Origin: Amaricoccus solimangrovi
GTDB lineage: Bacteria; Pseudomonadota; Alphaproteobacteria; Rhodobacterales; Rhodobacteraceae
Direction: 5' to 3'
Assembly (NCBI RefSeq): GCF_006385685.1
Contig: NZ_VFRP01000002.1
Location: forward strand, 310,001-374,000
Length of the DNA: 64,000 nt
The notes under the pieces are model-generated. The model searched no databases and was not told the origin of the DNA. It saw only the letters and a program-made list of their open reading frames with translations. Positions 52,584 to 61,054 of this stretch are shown here, piece after piece. Positions within the stretch are counted from its first letter, which is position 1; each line of letters starts with the position of its first letter. The position numbers were made by a program, and so were the translations under genes.

Positions 52584-52894
52584 GGCGGCGTCGAGATCGG
52601 GCTTGACCTGCGGATGTCGATCGCCCGCGGCTTCGGCCCGGAGCGAATCGTCGCTGTCACGATCGCGCCGGGTCGGTCAGAACTCCGATGGTCGACGGTC
52701 CGTTGGCCCAGCGCGGGGAAGCCGCGGCCATCGCGGACATCCCGATGGGCCGAAGGGCGGATCCGATGGAAGTCGCGGAGCCGATCGCCTTCGCCCTTCA
52801 ACCATCCCAGGCCTCGCTCGACGGGGCGACGCTCGACGTCGACGGCGGCGGCTACATCCGGCAAGCCGTGAAAGTCTGGTGGAAGGCTCGGTGA
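52584..52894 (+). pseudogene. Remnant of a short-chain dehydrogenase/reductase
   Basis: Translation of one frame gives SIARGFGPERIVAVTIAPG, the SDR segment before the substrate loop. The sequence then continues in another frame as SVRTPMVDGPLAQRGE and IPMGRRADPMEVAEPIAFA, ending DGATLDVDGGGYIR, the standard SDR C-terminus. A one-base shift near 52671-52676 separates them. The N-terminal nucleotide-binding half and the YxxxK catalytic motif are absent. It is a truncated, frameshifted relic between the TRAP and oxidase operons. Confidence 0.78.
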
Positions 52895-53101
52895 GCGTTC
52901 CGGGGGCCGGGTCGCCGATGCCCCCTCGCCGGCGAGCGCCTCGAGAGTGTCCCCCGGGAGCGCCAGGGAAGCGGCCGAGGAAACCCGGGCGGCCGGAGCC
53001 CGGATCTGGCCACAAGTTCAGCATGGTGGTTTCAAGCCGCCGATTGAGCTATGGTGTGTCGGTGAGGCTGGCCACGCCAACCACTGCCAAGGGGCATGTG
53101 C

Positions 53102-53926
53102 ATGGCAATCGCGGTGGTACTCGTCGTCGTCGTCGTCGGCTCGGTGCTGTTTCACCTGCTGAGCCCGTGGTGGTGGACGCCCATCGCCTCGAACTGGGGC
53201 TACATCGACCACACGCTGGTGATCACCTTCTGGATCACCGGGCTTGTCTTCGCGTCGGTCGTCCTGTTCATGGCCTATTGCGTCTTCCGCTTCCGTCATC
53301 GCGAGGGCGCGCGCGCGCGTTACGAGCCCGAGAGCAGGCGGCTGGAACTCTGGCTGACCGTGATCACCGCGGTCGGCGTCGCGGCGTTGCTGACCCCGGG
53401 TCTCTTCGTCTGGCACAGGTTCGTCACCGTCCCCGACGAGGCAGCCGACGTCGAGGTCATCGCCCAGCAATGGCAATGGAGCTACCGGCTGCCGGGAGAG
53501 GACGGCCGGCTCGGCCAATCCAGCGCGCGGCTGATCGGGCCCGAAAACCCGCTCGGAGTCGATCCGGATGACCCGGCCGGCGCCGACGACGTCATCATCG
53601 AGGCGGGCGACCTGCACCTGCCCGTCGATCGTCCGGTCAGGGTCCTGCTGCGCTCGATCGACGTGCTCCACGATTTCTACGTGCCGGAGTTCCGCGCCAA
53701 GATGGACATGGTGCCGGGGATGGTGACCTATTTCTGGTTCACCCCCACGCGCACCGGCGCCTTCGAGGTGCTCTGCGCCGAGCTTTGCGGCGTCGGCCAC
53801 GCCTTCATGCGCGGGGCCGTCCAGATCGACGGCGAGGCGGACTACCAGGCCTGGCTCGGCGAGCAACCGACATTCGCCGCGCTGTCGCGGCCGGTACGCC
53901 TGGGGGCGGCGGCGCCCATGCGGTGA
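53102..53926 (+). CDS. coxB: Cytochrome c oxidase subunit II
   Basis: A 274-residue protein with two N-terminal membrane helices (residues about 1-20 and 40-65) and a periplasmic cupredoxin. The CuA ligands are in CAELCGVGHAFM with the distant H in DVLHDFYVPEF, and the WQWSYRLPG segment is the cytochrome c docking region. The ATG at 53102 is chosen over 53096 because AAGGGG lies seven bases upstream. It heads a five-subunit operon similar in order to the coxMNOP alternative oxidase of Bradyrhizobium. No lipobox is seen. Confidence 0.88.
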   Translation: MAIAVVLVVVVVGSVLFHLLSPWWWTPIASNWGYIDHTLVITFWITGLVFASVVLFMAYCVFRFRHREGARARYEPESRRLELWLTVITAVGVAALLTPGLFVWHRFVTVPDEAADVEVIAQQWQWSYRLPGEDGRLGQSSARLIGPENPLGVDPDDPAGADDVIIEAGDLHLPVDRPVRVLLRSIDVLHDFYVPEFRAKMDMVPGMVTYFWFTPTRTGAFEVLCAELCGVGHAFMRGAVQIDGEADYQAWLGEQPTFAALSRPVRLGAAAPMR

Positions 53927-53971
53927 CGGAAGGGGAGCCGCGCGCGAAGGCGCCGGCACGGAGGAAGACCG

Positions 53972-55744
53972 ATGGTCGATGCGACGCAGGAGATCGATAC
54001 CGACATCCCGCCGGCCGAGGTACCGGAACTCGAACTCTACCATCCGAAAAGCTGGTGGACGACCTACGTCTTCTCGCAGGACGCCAAGATCATCGCGCTG
54101 CAATATTCGGGGACCGCGTTCGCCATCGGCCTCGTCGCGCTGGTGCTGTCCTGGTTGATCCGGCTGCAACTCGGCTTCCCCGGTCTCGTCGATTTTATCA
54201 CGCCGGAGGCCTACTACCAGATCGTGACCATGCACGGCATGATCATGGTGGTCTACCTGCTGACCGCGCTCTTTCTCGGCGGCTTCGGCAACTACCTGAT
54301 TCCGCTGATGGTCGGCGCCCGGGACATGGTGTTTCCCTACGTCAACATGCTCAGCTACTGGATCTACCTCCTGGCGGTGCTCGTGCTGGTCGCGAGCTTC
54401 TTCGCGCCCGGTGGACCGACCGGGGCGGGCTGGACGCTCTACCCGCCGCAGGCGATCCTGGGCGGCACGCCGGGCGGCCAGCAGGCCGGCATCCTGCTGA
54501 TGCTCGCCTCGCTGATGCTCTTCATCATCGGCTTCACGATGGGCGGCCTCAACTACGTCGTCACCATCCTGCAGGGCAGGACCCGCGGCATGACGCTGAT
54601 GCGGATGCCGCTCACCCTCTGGGGCATCTTCACCGCCACGGTCATGGCGCTTCTCGCCTTCCCTGCGCTCTTCGTCGCCTGCGTGATGATGATGTTCGAC
54701 CGCGTGCTCGGCACGAGCTTCTTCATGCCGGCGCTGGTCGAGATGGGCGAGCAGCTCAAATACGGCGGCGGCAGCCCGATCCTGTTCCAGCACCTCTTCT
54801 GGTTCTTCGGCCATCCCGAGGTCTACATCGTCGCCCTGCCCGCCTTCGGCATCGTCTCCGACCTGATCAGCGTCCACGCCCGCAAGAACATCTTCGGCTA
54901 CCGGATGATGGTCTGGGCGATCGTGATCATCGGGGCGCTCTCCTTCGTGGTCTGGGCGCACCACATGTACGTCTCGGGCATGGACCCGCGCTTCGGCTTC
55001 TTCTTCGCCACGACGACGCTGGTCATCGCCGTGCCGACGGCGCTCAAGGTGTACAACTGGATCCTGACGCTCTGGCGCGGCGACATCCATCTGAGGCTGC
55101 CGATGCTCTTCGCGCTCGCCTTCATCGTCACCTTCCTCAACGGCGGGCTGACCGGGCTCTTTCTCGGCAACGTCGTCGTCGACGTGCCGCTCTCCGACAC
55201 GATGTTCGTGGTGGCGCATTTCCACATGGTGATGGGGGTGGCGCCGATCCTCGTCATCTTCGGGGCGATCTACCACTGGTATCCGAAGATCACCGGCCGG
55301 ATGCTCGACGAGAAGATGGGCCGGTTCCACTTCTGGGTGACATTCGTCGGCGCCTATGCGATCTTCTTCCCGATGCACTACGTCGGGCTGGTCGGGGTGC
55401 CGCGGCGCTACGTCGAACTCGGCGACCCGGCCTTCGTCACCACGCCGGTGCACGGGCTCAACGCCTTCATCACCGTGGCCGCCCTCGTCGTCGGCTTCGC
55501 GCAGCTCGTCTTCCTGTTCAACATCGTCTGGAGCCTGCGCCACGGCCGGCCGTCCGGCGGCAATCCCTGGGGCGCCGCCTCGCTCGAGTGGCAGACGCCC
55601 GAGACGCCGCCGGGCCACGGCAACTGGGGCCGCGAACTGCCGATCGTCTACCGCTGGGCCTACGACTACAGCGTGCCGGGCGCCCCGCGCGACTTCATCG
55701 CCCAGGACGATCCCTGGCCACAGCCGCCCGCGCGCCCGTCATGA
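53972..55744 (+). CDS. ctaD: Cytochrome c oxidase subunit I
   Basis: A 590-residue heme-copper oxidase core with 12 helices. Key sites are visible: TMHGMIMV (heme a His), GGFGNYLIPLMVGARDMVFPYVNMLSYW (D-channel entrance), FFGHPEVYIVALP (CuB His, D-channel Glu and cross-linked Tyr), VVWAHHMY (CuB His pair) and FVVAHFHMVMG (heme ligands). The Glu in HPEVY marks an A-type aa3 oxidase. It reduces O2 to water and pumps protons. Its stop overlaps the next gene start by 4 bp. No heme or copper assembly genes are nearby. Confidence 0.93.
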   Translation: MVDATQEIDTDIPPAEVPELELYHPKSWWTTYVFSQDAKIIALQYSGTAFAIGLVALVLSWLIRLQLGFPGLVDFITPEAYYQIVTMHGMIMVVYLLTALFLGGFGNYLIPLMVGARDMVFPYVNMLSYWIYLLAVLVLVASFFAPGGPTGAGWTLYPPQAILGGTPGGQQAGILLMLASLMLFIIGFTMGGLNYVVTILQGRTRGMTLMRMPLTLWGIFTATVMALLAFPALFVACVMMMFDRVLGTSFFMPALVEMGEQLKYGGGSPILFQHLFWFFGHPEVYIVALPAFGIVSDLISVHARKNIFGYRMMVWAIVIIGALSFVVWAHHMYVSGMDPRFGFFFATTTLVIAVPTALKVYNWILTLWRGDIHLRLPMLFALAFIVTFLNGGLTGLFLGNVVVDVPLSDTMFVVAHFHMVMGVAPILVIFGAIYHWYPKITGRMLDEKMGRFHFWVTFVGAYAIFFPMHYVGLVGVPRRYVELGDPAFVTTPVHGLNAFITVAALVVGFAQLVFLFNIVWSLRHGRPSGGNPWGAASLEWQTPETPPGHGNWGRELPIVYRWAYDYSVPGAPRDFIAQDDPWPQPPARPS

Positions 55745-56442
55745 GCGTGATCCTCGTCTTCCTCGTGGTGGTGATCGGCTTCGCGGGCTGGTGGCTCGCG
55801 CATCAGCGGCTCCTGTCCAAGCCCTGGCTCGAGGTCGGGCCCGACCCACTGGGAGGGCCGCGGCCGACGGGCATGCCGACCGAGAAGATCGCGCTCGGCA
55901 TCTTCCTCGCGGTGGTCGGCGCGCTCTTCGCCCTGTTCGCCAGTGCCTACTTCATGCGCATGGAATTCGCCGACTGGCGGCCGATCCCGATCCCGCGGAT
56001 CGTCTGGCTGAACACCGGCGTGCTGGTTCTCGCCAGCGTCGCGCTGGAATGCGCCCTCGCCGCGGACCGTCAGCATGACCGGGGCTCGCTGCGCCTCAGC
56101 CTCGCCGCCGGCGCCGTCGCGACGGTCACCTTCCTCGGTGGCCAACTCGTCGCCTGGCGCGATCTCGCCGCCAGCGGATACCTCGTGACCGGCAACCCGG
56201 CCAACAGCTTCTTCTATCTCCTGACCGGGCTGCACGGCCTGCACATCCTCGGCGGCCTGGTGGCGCTGGCGCGCGCCACTCCCGCGGCCTGGGGCACGGG
56301 CGACGCGCGCGGGCTCCGGCTCCGTCTCGAGCTCTGCGTCGCCTACTGGCACTTCCTCCTGTTCGTGTGGCTCTGCCTGCTGGTCCTCTTCACCGGCTGG
56401 GCGACCGGCTTCGTCAACATCTGCCGCGGTTTCCTGACCTGA
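55741..56442 (+). CDS. Cytochrome c oxidase subunit III-like protein (first copy)
   Basis: A 233-residue membrane protein with seven hydrophobic segments. AYFMRMEFADWRPIPIPRIVWLNTGVLVLASVALECAL and FFYLLTGLHGLHILGGLVAL, with a late YWHFLLFVWLCLLVLF, place it in the subunit III family, with a shorter N-terminal region. It is translationally coupled to subunit I. A second subunit III gene follows after 11 bp; this paired arrangement corresponds to CoxO and CoxP in Bradyrhizobium. Confidence 0.83.
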   Translation: MSVILVFLVVVIGFAGWWLAHQRLLSKPWLEVGPDPLGGPRPTGMPTEKIALGIFLAVVGALFALFASAYFMRMEFADWRPIPIPRIVWLNTGVLVLASVALECALAADRQHDRGSLRLSLAAGAVATVTFLGGQLVAWRDLAASGYLVTGNPANSFFYLLTGLHGLHILGGLVALARATPAAWGTGDARGLRLRLELCVAYWHFLLFVWLCLLVLFTGWATGFVNICRGFLT

Positions 56443-56453
56443 GGTCCCCGAGC

Positions 56454-57167
56454 ATGACCGACGTCCCTTCCGTTCCCGTTCGATCCCGCCCCCCGGGCTG
56501 GCGCGGCATCGTCGCCGACTGGTCCTCGGACCAGCGCGCCTTCAAGCAGGTCTCCTGGAAGAAGGCGATGATGTGGATCTTCCTGCTGAGCGACACCTTC
56601 GTCTTCAGCTGCTTCCTCGTCGCCTACATGACCGCGCGCAGTTCGACGACGATCCCCTGGCCGAACCCGAGCGAGGTCTTCGCACTACACCTGTTCGGCC
56701 AGGACATCCCGCTGATCCTGATCGCGATCATGACCTTCGTGCTCATCTCCTCCTCGGGCACGATGGCCCTCGCAGTCAACTACGGCTACCGCCGCGATCG
56801 GAGGATGACGGCCCGGCTGATGCTCGCCACCGCCGCGCTCGGCGCGACCTTCGTCGGCATGCAGGCCTTCGAATGGACCAAGCTCATCCGCGAGGGCGTC
56901 CGGCCCTGGAGCAATCCCTGGGGCGCCGAGCAGTTCGGCGCGACCTTCTTCATGATCACCGGCTTCCACGGCACCCACGTGACCTTTGGGGTGATCTTCC
57001 TGCTCATCATCGCGCGGAAGGTGCTGCGCGGAGACTTCGACACCGGCAGGCGGGGCTATTTCACCAGCCGGAGGGGCGGCTACGAGAACGTCGAGGTGAT
57101 GGGGCTCTACTGGCACTTCGTCGACCTCGTCTGGGTCTTCATCTTCGCCTTCTTCTACCTGTGGTGA
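56454..57167 (+). CDS. Cytochrome c oxidase subunit III (second copy)
   Basis: A 237-residue membrane protein with seven helices. WSSDQRAFKQVSWKKAMMWIFLLSDTFVFSCFLVAYMTARSS at the start, AFEWTKLIREGVRPWSNPWGAEQFGATFFMITGFHGTHVTFGVIFLL in the middle and GLYWHFVDLVWVFIFAFFYLW at the end are classical subunit III features. The ATG at 56454 is chosen for family length. It probably stabilises the oxidase core together with the first copy. Confidence 0.88.
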   Translation: MTDVPSVPVRSRPPGWRGIVADWSSDQRAFKQVSWKKAMMWIFLLSDTFVFSCFLVAYMTARSSTTIPWPNPSEVFALHLFGQDIPLILIAIMTFVLISSSGTMALAVNYGYRRDRRMTARLMLATAALGATFVGMQAFEWTKLIREGVRPWSNPWGAEQFGATFFMITGFHGTHVTFGVIFLLIIARKVLRGDFDTGRRGYFTSRRGGYENVEVMGLYWHFVDLVWVFIFAFFYLW

Positions 57168-57174
57168 GGCGCAC

Positions 57175-57558
57175 ATGCCTGAAACAATCGTCCACGGCCC
57201 GGCAGTTCCGGACACCCACGCCAACCTCGCGGCGGTCGCGCACGAGGAGGGCCAGCACCATCCGCTGAAGGTCTACTTCATCGTCTGGGGCTGGCTTTTC
57301 GTACTGAGCGCCTGTTCCTACCTCGTCGACTACGTCGGCCTGCGGGGCTACCCGCGCTGGTCGCTCATCCTGCTCTTCATGCTGATAAAGGCCGGGCTGA
57401 TCGTCGCGGTCTTCATGCACATGGTCTGGGAGCGCCGGGCGCTGGCCTACGCCATCCTCTTGCCGATGTTCGCAGTCATCGTCTTCGTCGGGATCATGGC
57501 CGTCGAGTCCGATTATACCGTCCTCATCCGCCGGGAGTATTTCGCGGCGGACAAGTAG
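57175..57558 (+). CDS. Cytochrome c oxidase subunit IV (prokaryotic COX4)
   Basis: A 127-residue protein with a His-rich soluble N-terminus and three membrane helices. HPLKVYFIVWGWLFVLSACSYLVDYVG, LIKAGLIVAVFMHMVWERRALAYAI and a C-terminal YTVLIRREYF tail match the prokaryotic subunit IV family (CtaF/CyoD-like). It starts 7 bp after subunit III and is the last certain oxidase gene. Confidence 0.83.
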   Translation: MPETIVHGPAVPDTHANLAAVAHEEGQHHPLKVYFIVWGWLFVLSACSYLVDYVGLRGYPRWSLILLFMLIKAGLIVAVFMHMVWERRALAYAILLPMFAVIVFVGIMAVESDYTVLIRREYFAADK

Positions 57559-57597
57559 AAGTGTGACGCCCGAAGCGCCTCGCAAGGGAGGAACCAA

Positions 57598-57924
57598 GTG
57601 CTCTACGACATCCTGGTTGTGGTCTTTCTTACCCTGCGCGGTGTCGCCGCGGCGGCGGTTCTTGGTCTCGGCTTCGCGTTCCTGATCTTCCTGGGCGATG
57701 CGAATGCGCGGGGAAGATCACTCGTGTCCGAGCGGTTCGACAGGCTTGCCATGCTGGTGGTCTATCTGTCCTGGTTCGGCCCCCTCTGGTGGCTGGGCTT
57801 CAGCGAGCCTTGGCTCATGGTCGCCTGCGGGGCGACGACGGTCCTCTGCGCCGTCTATGCCGCCAGCTTCCGGGCAGCGGCGTCACCAAACCGCGCCGGG
57901 TTGCCCGGAGGCTCCAACTCTTGA
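57598..57924 (+). CDS. Small membrane protein at the end of the oxidase operon
   Basis: A 108-residue protein with a GTG start (GGGAGGAACC upstream) and three hydrophobic segments (starting about residues 6, 48 and 72). No family is recognised. The last dozen residues (SPNRAGLPGGSNS) are encoded in what looks like the left end of an IS element, so the native C-terminus may have been replaced. It may be an accessory of the oxidase. Confidence 0.6.
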   Translation: MLYDILVVVFLTLRGVAAAAVLGLGFAFLIFLGDANARGRSLVSERFDRLAMLVVYLSWFGPLWWLGFSEPWLMVACGATTVLCAVYAASFRAAASPNRAGLPGGSNS

Positions 57925-58068
57925 GAGACTGGAGCCATGACGAAGAGAATCCCGCCCTATAGTCCCGAGGTGCGCGCCCGCCCCGTCCGGATGGTCATGG
58001 ACCATCCGGAGGAGCACGGCTCGCAATGGGCCGCGATCCAGTCGATCGCGGCGAAGATCGGTTGTTAA
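57885..58068 (+). pseudogene. IS3-family transposase OrfA remnant with left IS end
   Basis: The ATG at 57937 opens a 43-residue frame, with TYSPEVR-type [20 protein letters not shown] and [15 protein letters not shown], the exact N-terminus of many IS3-group OrfA proteins. It stops right after KIGC, where the family continues with the HTH. The upstream GCGCCGGGTTGCCCGGAGGC resembles an IS3-type left terminal repeat. The rest of the IS is missing. This marks an old recombination junction between the oxidase operon and the leftward unknown operon. Confidence 0.8.
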
Positions 58069-58105
58069 CTCCCGGAAGGCGGAGCTGCCTCGGGATCGAC
58101 CGCGC

Positions 58106-58609
58106 TCAGTCCTGATCCTCGGGATCGAGGCCGCCGAGGCGTGTCGTGAACAGGCACCGCACGAGCGCCGAGCGCCTCGATATGCCCAGCTTGGCGCAGG
58201 CGCGGCGGCAATGCTCGCGGACCGTATAGGCGCTGATGCCAAGCCTGCGGGCGATCTGCTTGTCGGTCAGCCCCTCGGCGATCATGCAGCCGACCTTCAA
58301 TTCGCGTTGCGTCAGCCGTTGCGCGATGCACTGCTCGGCGACGGCGGCTTCCGGGGCCTCCGAGGAGAAGACCACGAAGACGTCGCCATTGCACAGCAGG
58401 CGGCCTGCGACATGGGCCCGCAGCCGGCAGACCTCTTCATCCTCGAAATCGGCCGCGACCCAGGATTCCTGTCTGATCGCCGCCAGGTGGCTTCCCGCGA
58501 AAACGAACTCCCGCACAGATGGATCGAACCGCGACAACAGCGCCAGGAGACGGGCGCCGCCGCTTCGCGGCACGGGCATCACCGCGTTGGCTGGCGCATG
58601 GGCGGTCAT
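58106..58609 (-). CDS. LuxR-type HTH transcriptional regulator
   Basis: A 167-residue protein. The C-terminal HTH is LTQRELKVGCMIAEGLTDKQIARRLGISAYTVREHCRRACAKLGI (about residues 98-142). The N-terminal 90 residues have no clear receiver or autoinducer domain; FVVFSSEAPEAAV hints at a PAS-like sensor strand. It is the last gene of the leftward operon and overlaps the methyltransferase stop by 4 bp, an unusual place for a regulator, so it may act as a feedback element of the operon. Confidence 0.8.
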   Translation of the reverse strand: MTAHAPANAVMPVPRSGGARLLALLSRFDPSVREFVFAGSHLAAIRQESWVAADFEDEEVCRLRAHVAGRLLCNGDVFVVFSSEAPEAAVAEQCIAQRLTQRELKVGCMIAEGLTDKQIARRLGISAYTVREHCRRACAKLGISRRSALVRCLFTTRLGGLDPEDQD

Positions 58610-59526
58610 CTCGACGTCTCGCTGGCGGCCGCGGCCCGTCGCGCCACCACATGCAGCCAGTCACCGGCGCCGCCGGGCTCGACCGGGCGGCAGTCAAGCG
58701 GATCGAACCCGGCCGCGGCGAGGGCGCGCATCACCTCCTCGCGGCTGGGCCAGCGCTGTCGGTGGATCTCGGTCCACGCGTGCCGCCCGTGACCCGGCGC
58801 GCCGAGACGGATCGCCGCGACGCTGCCGCGGCCCTCCGGATCGATCCTGATCCGCCATTCCGAGCGGATCGCTCCGATCCTCAGGGACTGCCGCGCCCGC
58901 GTCCCGCCGCGGCTGGCGCCTTCCGGGATGAAGTCGAAGACAAGCGTCCCGCCCGGCAGCAGGTTGCGCGCGAAGCCCCTGATGGTCGCCGCCAGATCGG
59001 ACGGGGACAGGAGGTAGTTGATCGTATCGAAGGTACAGCTCAGCGTCTCGACCGGCTCGGGCAGCGCAAGGCGCCGCATGTCCATCCGCAGGAGCCGCGC
59101 GGGCGTGCCCCTCAGCCGTTTCGCGGCGAGGCGCAGCATCGACGGCGACCGGTCCACGCCGATGAGCGCGCCGCCGAAGCGGCTGAGATAGCTCAGGAAC
59201 AGCCCGGTGCCGCACCCGATGTCAGCGATGCTTCCGGTCCCGATGCCGAAGCGCGCGCGGCTTTCGGAAAACGCGTCCAGCACGCTTGGGAGAGCCCATT
59301 CACCCATGGCCTTGTCATAGATCGCCGCGAAAGACGAATACGGTCTCGCGCGTCGCCCCTGCCTGACCGTGTCGTCCGAGAAAGCAGTGTGACCGCGCCA
59401 TCGAACGACATCTGGATCATCATGCGGAACCACCCGCGCTCTCGATGAAAGCGGGATGGACTCGGACGGTCCACTGTCAGATGAGTTTGACACGACTGGG
59501 CCCTCGAAGAAAGCTTCAACGGGCAT
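58606..59526 (-). CDS. Class I SAM-dependent methyltransferase
   Basis: A 306-residue protein by the ATG at 59526. The methyltransferase core begins at YSSFAAIYDKAMGEWALPSVLDAF. Motif I is IADIGCGTGLFLSYLSRFGG, the acidic loop is GVDRSPSMLRLA, and CTFDTINYLLSPSDLAATIRGFARNLLPGGTLVFDF follows. The first 60 residues look disordered. GTG at 59544 or a TTG further upstream are alternative starts. It lies between the protease and LuxR genes in one leftward operon. The substrate is unknown. Confidence 0.75.
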   Translation of the reverse strand: MPVEAFFEGPVVSNSSDSGPSESIPLSSRARVVPHDDPDVVRWRGHTAFSDDTVRQGRRARPYSSFAAIYDKAMGEWALPSVLDAFSESRARFGIGTGSIADIGCGTGLFLSYLSRFGGALIGVDRSPSMLRLAAKRLRGTPARLLRMDMRRLALPEPVETLSCTFDTINYLLSPSDLAATIRGFARNLLPGGTLVFDFIPEGASRGGTRARQSLRIGAIRSEWRIRIDPEGRGSVAAIRLGAPGHGRHAWTEIHRQRWPSREEVMRALAAAGFDPLDCRPVEPGGAGDWLHVVARRAAAASETSR

Positions 59527-59557
59527 ATGAGGAACATTTGACACGGCGCGGGCTTCT

Positions 59558-60397
59558 TTACCTGGGCGGCGGCGATGGACGCAGGGGGGCGAGCGGCCCG
59601 TTTCCGGCAAGGGACGAGGCGACGGCCGCGAGCAGCGGCGCGGTGACGCGGACTCCGGCGTTGAAGTGGCCCGGCGGGGCGTTGGGCGCGCCGGGGCGGC
59701 ACCCCCAGGGACCCCGGGCCGAGGGGCGCGGGCCGCGCGTGTGGATGGCGATCACCGCGCCGGCGGCGTTCGCGCCGTCGAGCCACACGGGCGCCCCGGA
59801 ATGCCCGGGACAGGTGTCGACGCTGTAGCGCATCAGGTGCCGGCCGAATCCGTCGAGACGTTCGGCATGAGCCCAGAGTTCGCCAGGCGCCTTGTCCGAG
59901 GGATAGCCGGCGATACGCAGGAGCCGGCTGCTTCGCACACGTTCGAGAGCCTCGGAGGACAGAGCCGCGAGTCTCAACCCCGGTTCCAGGCCGAAGCCCC
60001 GCGACAGCCGGATTATGCCCCAGTCGAGCCGGGGGTCGGCGCGCGCGGCGAAACGCGGGTGGACGTACCACTGCTCGGCCCAGGCCGCGCCGTAGGGGCG
60101 GCTGGCCCCGTCCCGCGCGGGCGTCACCAGGATGCGCCGCGGTGTCCGGCGGCGCGCCAGCGAGAAGAGGCAGTGCCCGGCGGTCAGCAGGACGCGGGGC
60201 GCGATCAGGAAGGCCGTGCAGCCGGACAGCCCTCCCGTTCCGAAGTCGCGCGCGATATGGCAGATCGAGGAATACGGCGGCGGCATCGGCGCGCGGACGC
60301 GCCAGCGGCCATCGGTCGGACCGATGATCGCATAATCGAGGCATTCCGCGAGGCGGTCGGCCTCGACCGGCGTCTCGATGACCGCCGCCCGGCTCAT
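59558..60397 (-). CDS. Trypsin-like serine protease (S1/S6-type fold)
   Basis: A 279-residue protein with a complete catalytic triad: H75 in LLTAGHC, D125 in RLDWGIIRL and S200 in CPGHSGAPVW. CHIAR...C60 and the Cys beside the triad His could pair. No signal peptide is apparent, so it may act in the cytoplasm or be exported by an unknown route. The C-terminal 50 residues are Pro/Gly-rich. The ATG overlaps the stop of the acidic-protein gene by 4 bp. Its presence in an operon of unknown proteins suggests maturation of a partner. Confidence 0.82.
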   Translation of the reverse strand: MSRAAVIETPVEADRLAECLDYAIIGPTDGRWRVRAPMPPPYSSICHIARDFGTGGLSGCTAFLIAPRVLLTAGHCLFSLARRRTPRRILVTPARDGASRPYGAAWAEQWYVHPRFAARADPRLDWGIIRLSRGFGLEPGLRLAALSSEALERVRSSRLLRIAGYPSDKAPGELWAHAERLDGFGRHLMRYSVDTCPGHSGAPVWLDGANAAGAVIAIHTRGPRPSARGPWGCRPGAPNAPPGHFNAGVRVTAPLLAAVASSLAGNGPLAPLRPSPPPR

Positions 60398-61032
60398 GGC
60401 CGTCCGGCCGGGCCGCCTTCTTCGTCCGGCGCCGTGCGACGAGGCGGCGTCGCATCCTCCTCCCCGTCCGGACCGCGCCCGCCGTGGGGCGCCGCCTCCG
60501 GACGATCGGCGCGGACCGCTTCCACCCCGTCGGCGTCATCGACGCCCGCGCGCTCGCCGTCCATATCCGCGTCCTCCCGCGGGGTCGCGACGCGGCCGCG
60601 CTGCCTGGGCTCCCGCGCACGATCCTGCTCGCTGGACGCCGCTGCCCCTTCGGGCGCCGCGGAGAGTTCGCGCGCCTCGCCGACGCGCCGCGCCAGTGTC
60701 TCGAGCAGGATGTCGGCGTTCGGACACCTGGCCAGCCAGTCCGCCGCGTTGGCGAGAAACGCCTCCTCCTCGGGTGCGAACAGCCCGCGCATGTGCCGCG
60801 GCGGCGCCGCGGGCGGGCGCCGGGCCAGCGGATGCGCCCGGACGACGTTGTCGCCCCTGTCGTCGCCGCGGCGGGGCGCGGGACGCGGCTCGCGGCGGTC
60901 CGGGTCAGCATCGCCCTGGCTCCGCTCCGGGGCCCGCCGCCGCGGCCCCAGATGGGCCAGGAGCGCCTGGAGCTCCCGATCGACGAGGCGGTCGAGCTCG
61001 TCGAAATCGTCGGTGTCCTCGTTCGGTTGCAT
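60394..61032 (-). CDS. Acidic low-complexity protein of unknown function
   Basis: A 212-residue protein. It has an acidic start (MQPNEDTDDFDELDRLVD), an Arg/Pro-rich linker, one ordered segment MRGLFAPEEEAFLANAADWLARCPNADILLETLARRVGEAREL (about residues 80-125) and a disordered charged tail rich in Glu, Asp and Arg. No family is recognised. It could be a scaffold or a substrate of the adjoining protease. The start at 61032 follows the 240-residue gene after 22 bp. Confidence 0.6.
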   Translation of the reverse strand: MQPNEDTDDFDELDRLVDRELQALLAHLGPRRRAPERSQGDADPDRREPRPAPRRGDDRGDNVVRAHPLARRPPAAPPRHMRGLFAPEEEAFLANAADWLARCPNADILLETLARRVGEARELSAAPEGAAASSEQDRAREPRQRGRVATPREDADMDGERAGVDDADGVEAVRADRPEAAPHGGRGPDGEEDATPPRRTAPDEEGGPAGRP

Positions 61033-61054
61033 GGCGGTCACCTCCTCGGGGGGA

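Noticed and set aside
53018-55618. An 866-codon open frame on the minus strand
   Set aside because: It is antisense to subunits II and I of the oxidase, and its translation is Asp/His/Glu-rich without any motif.
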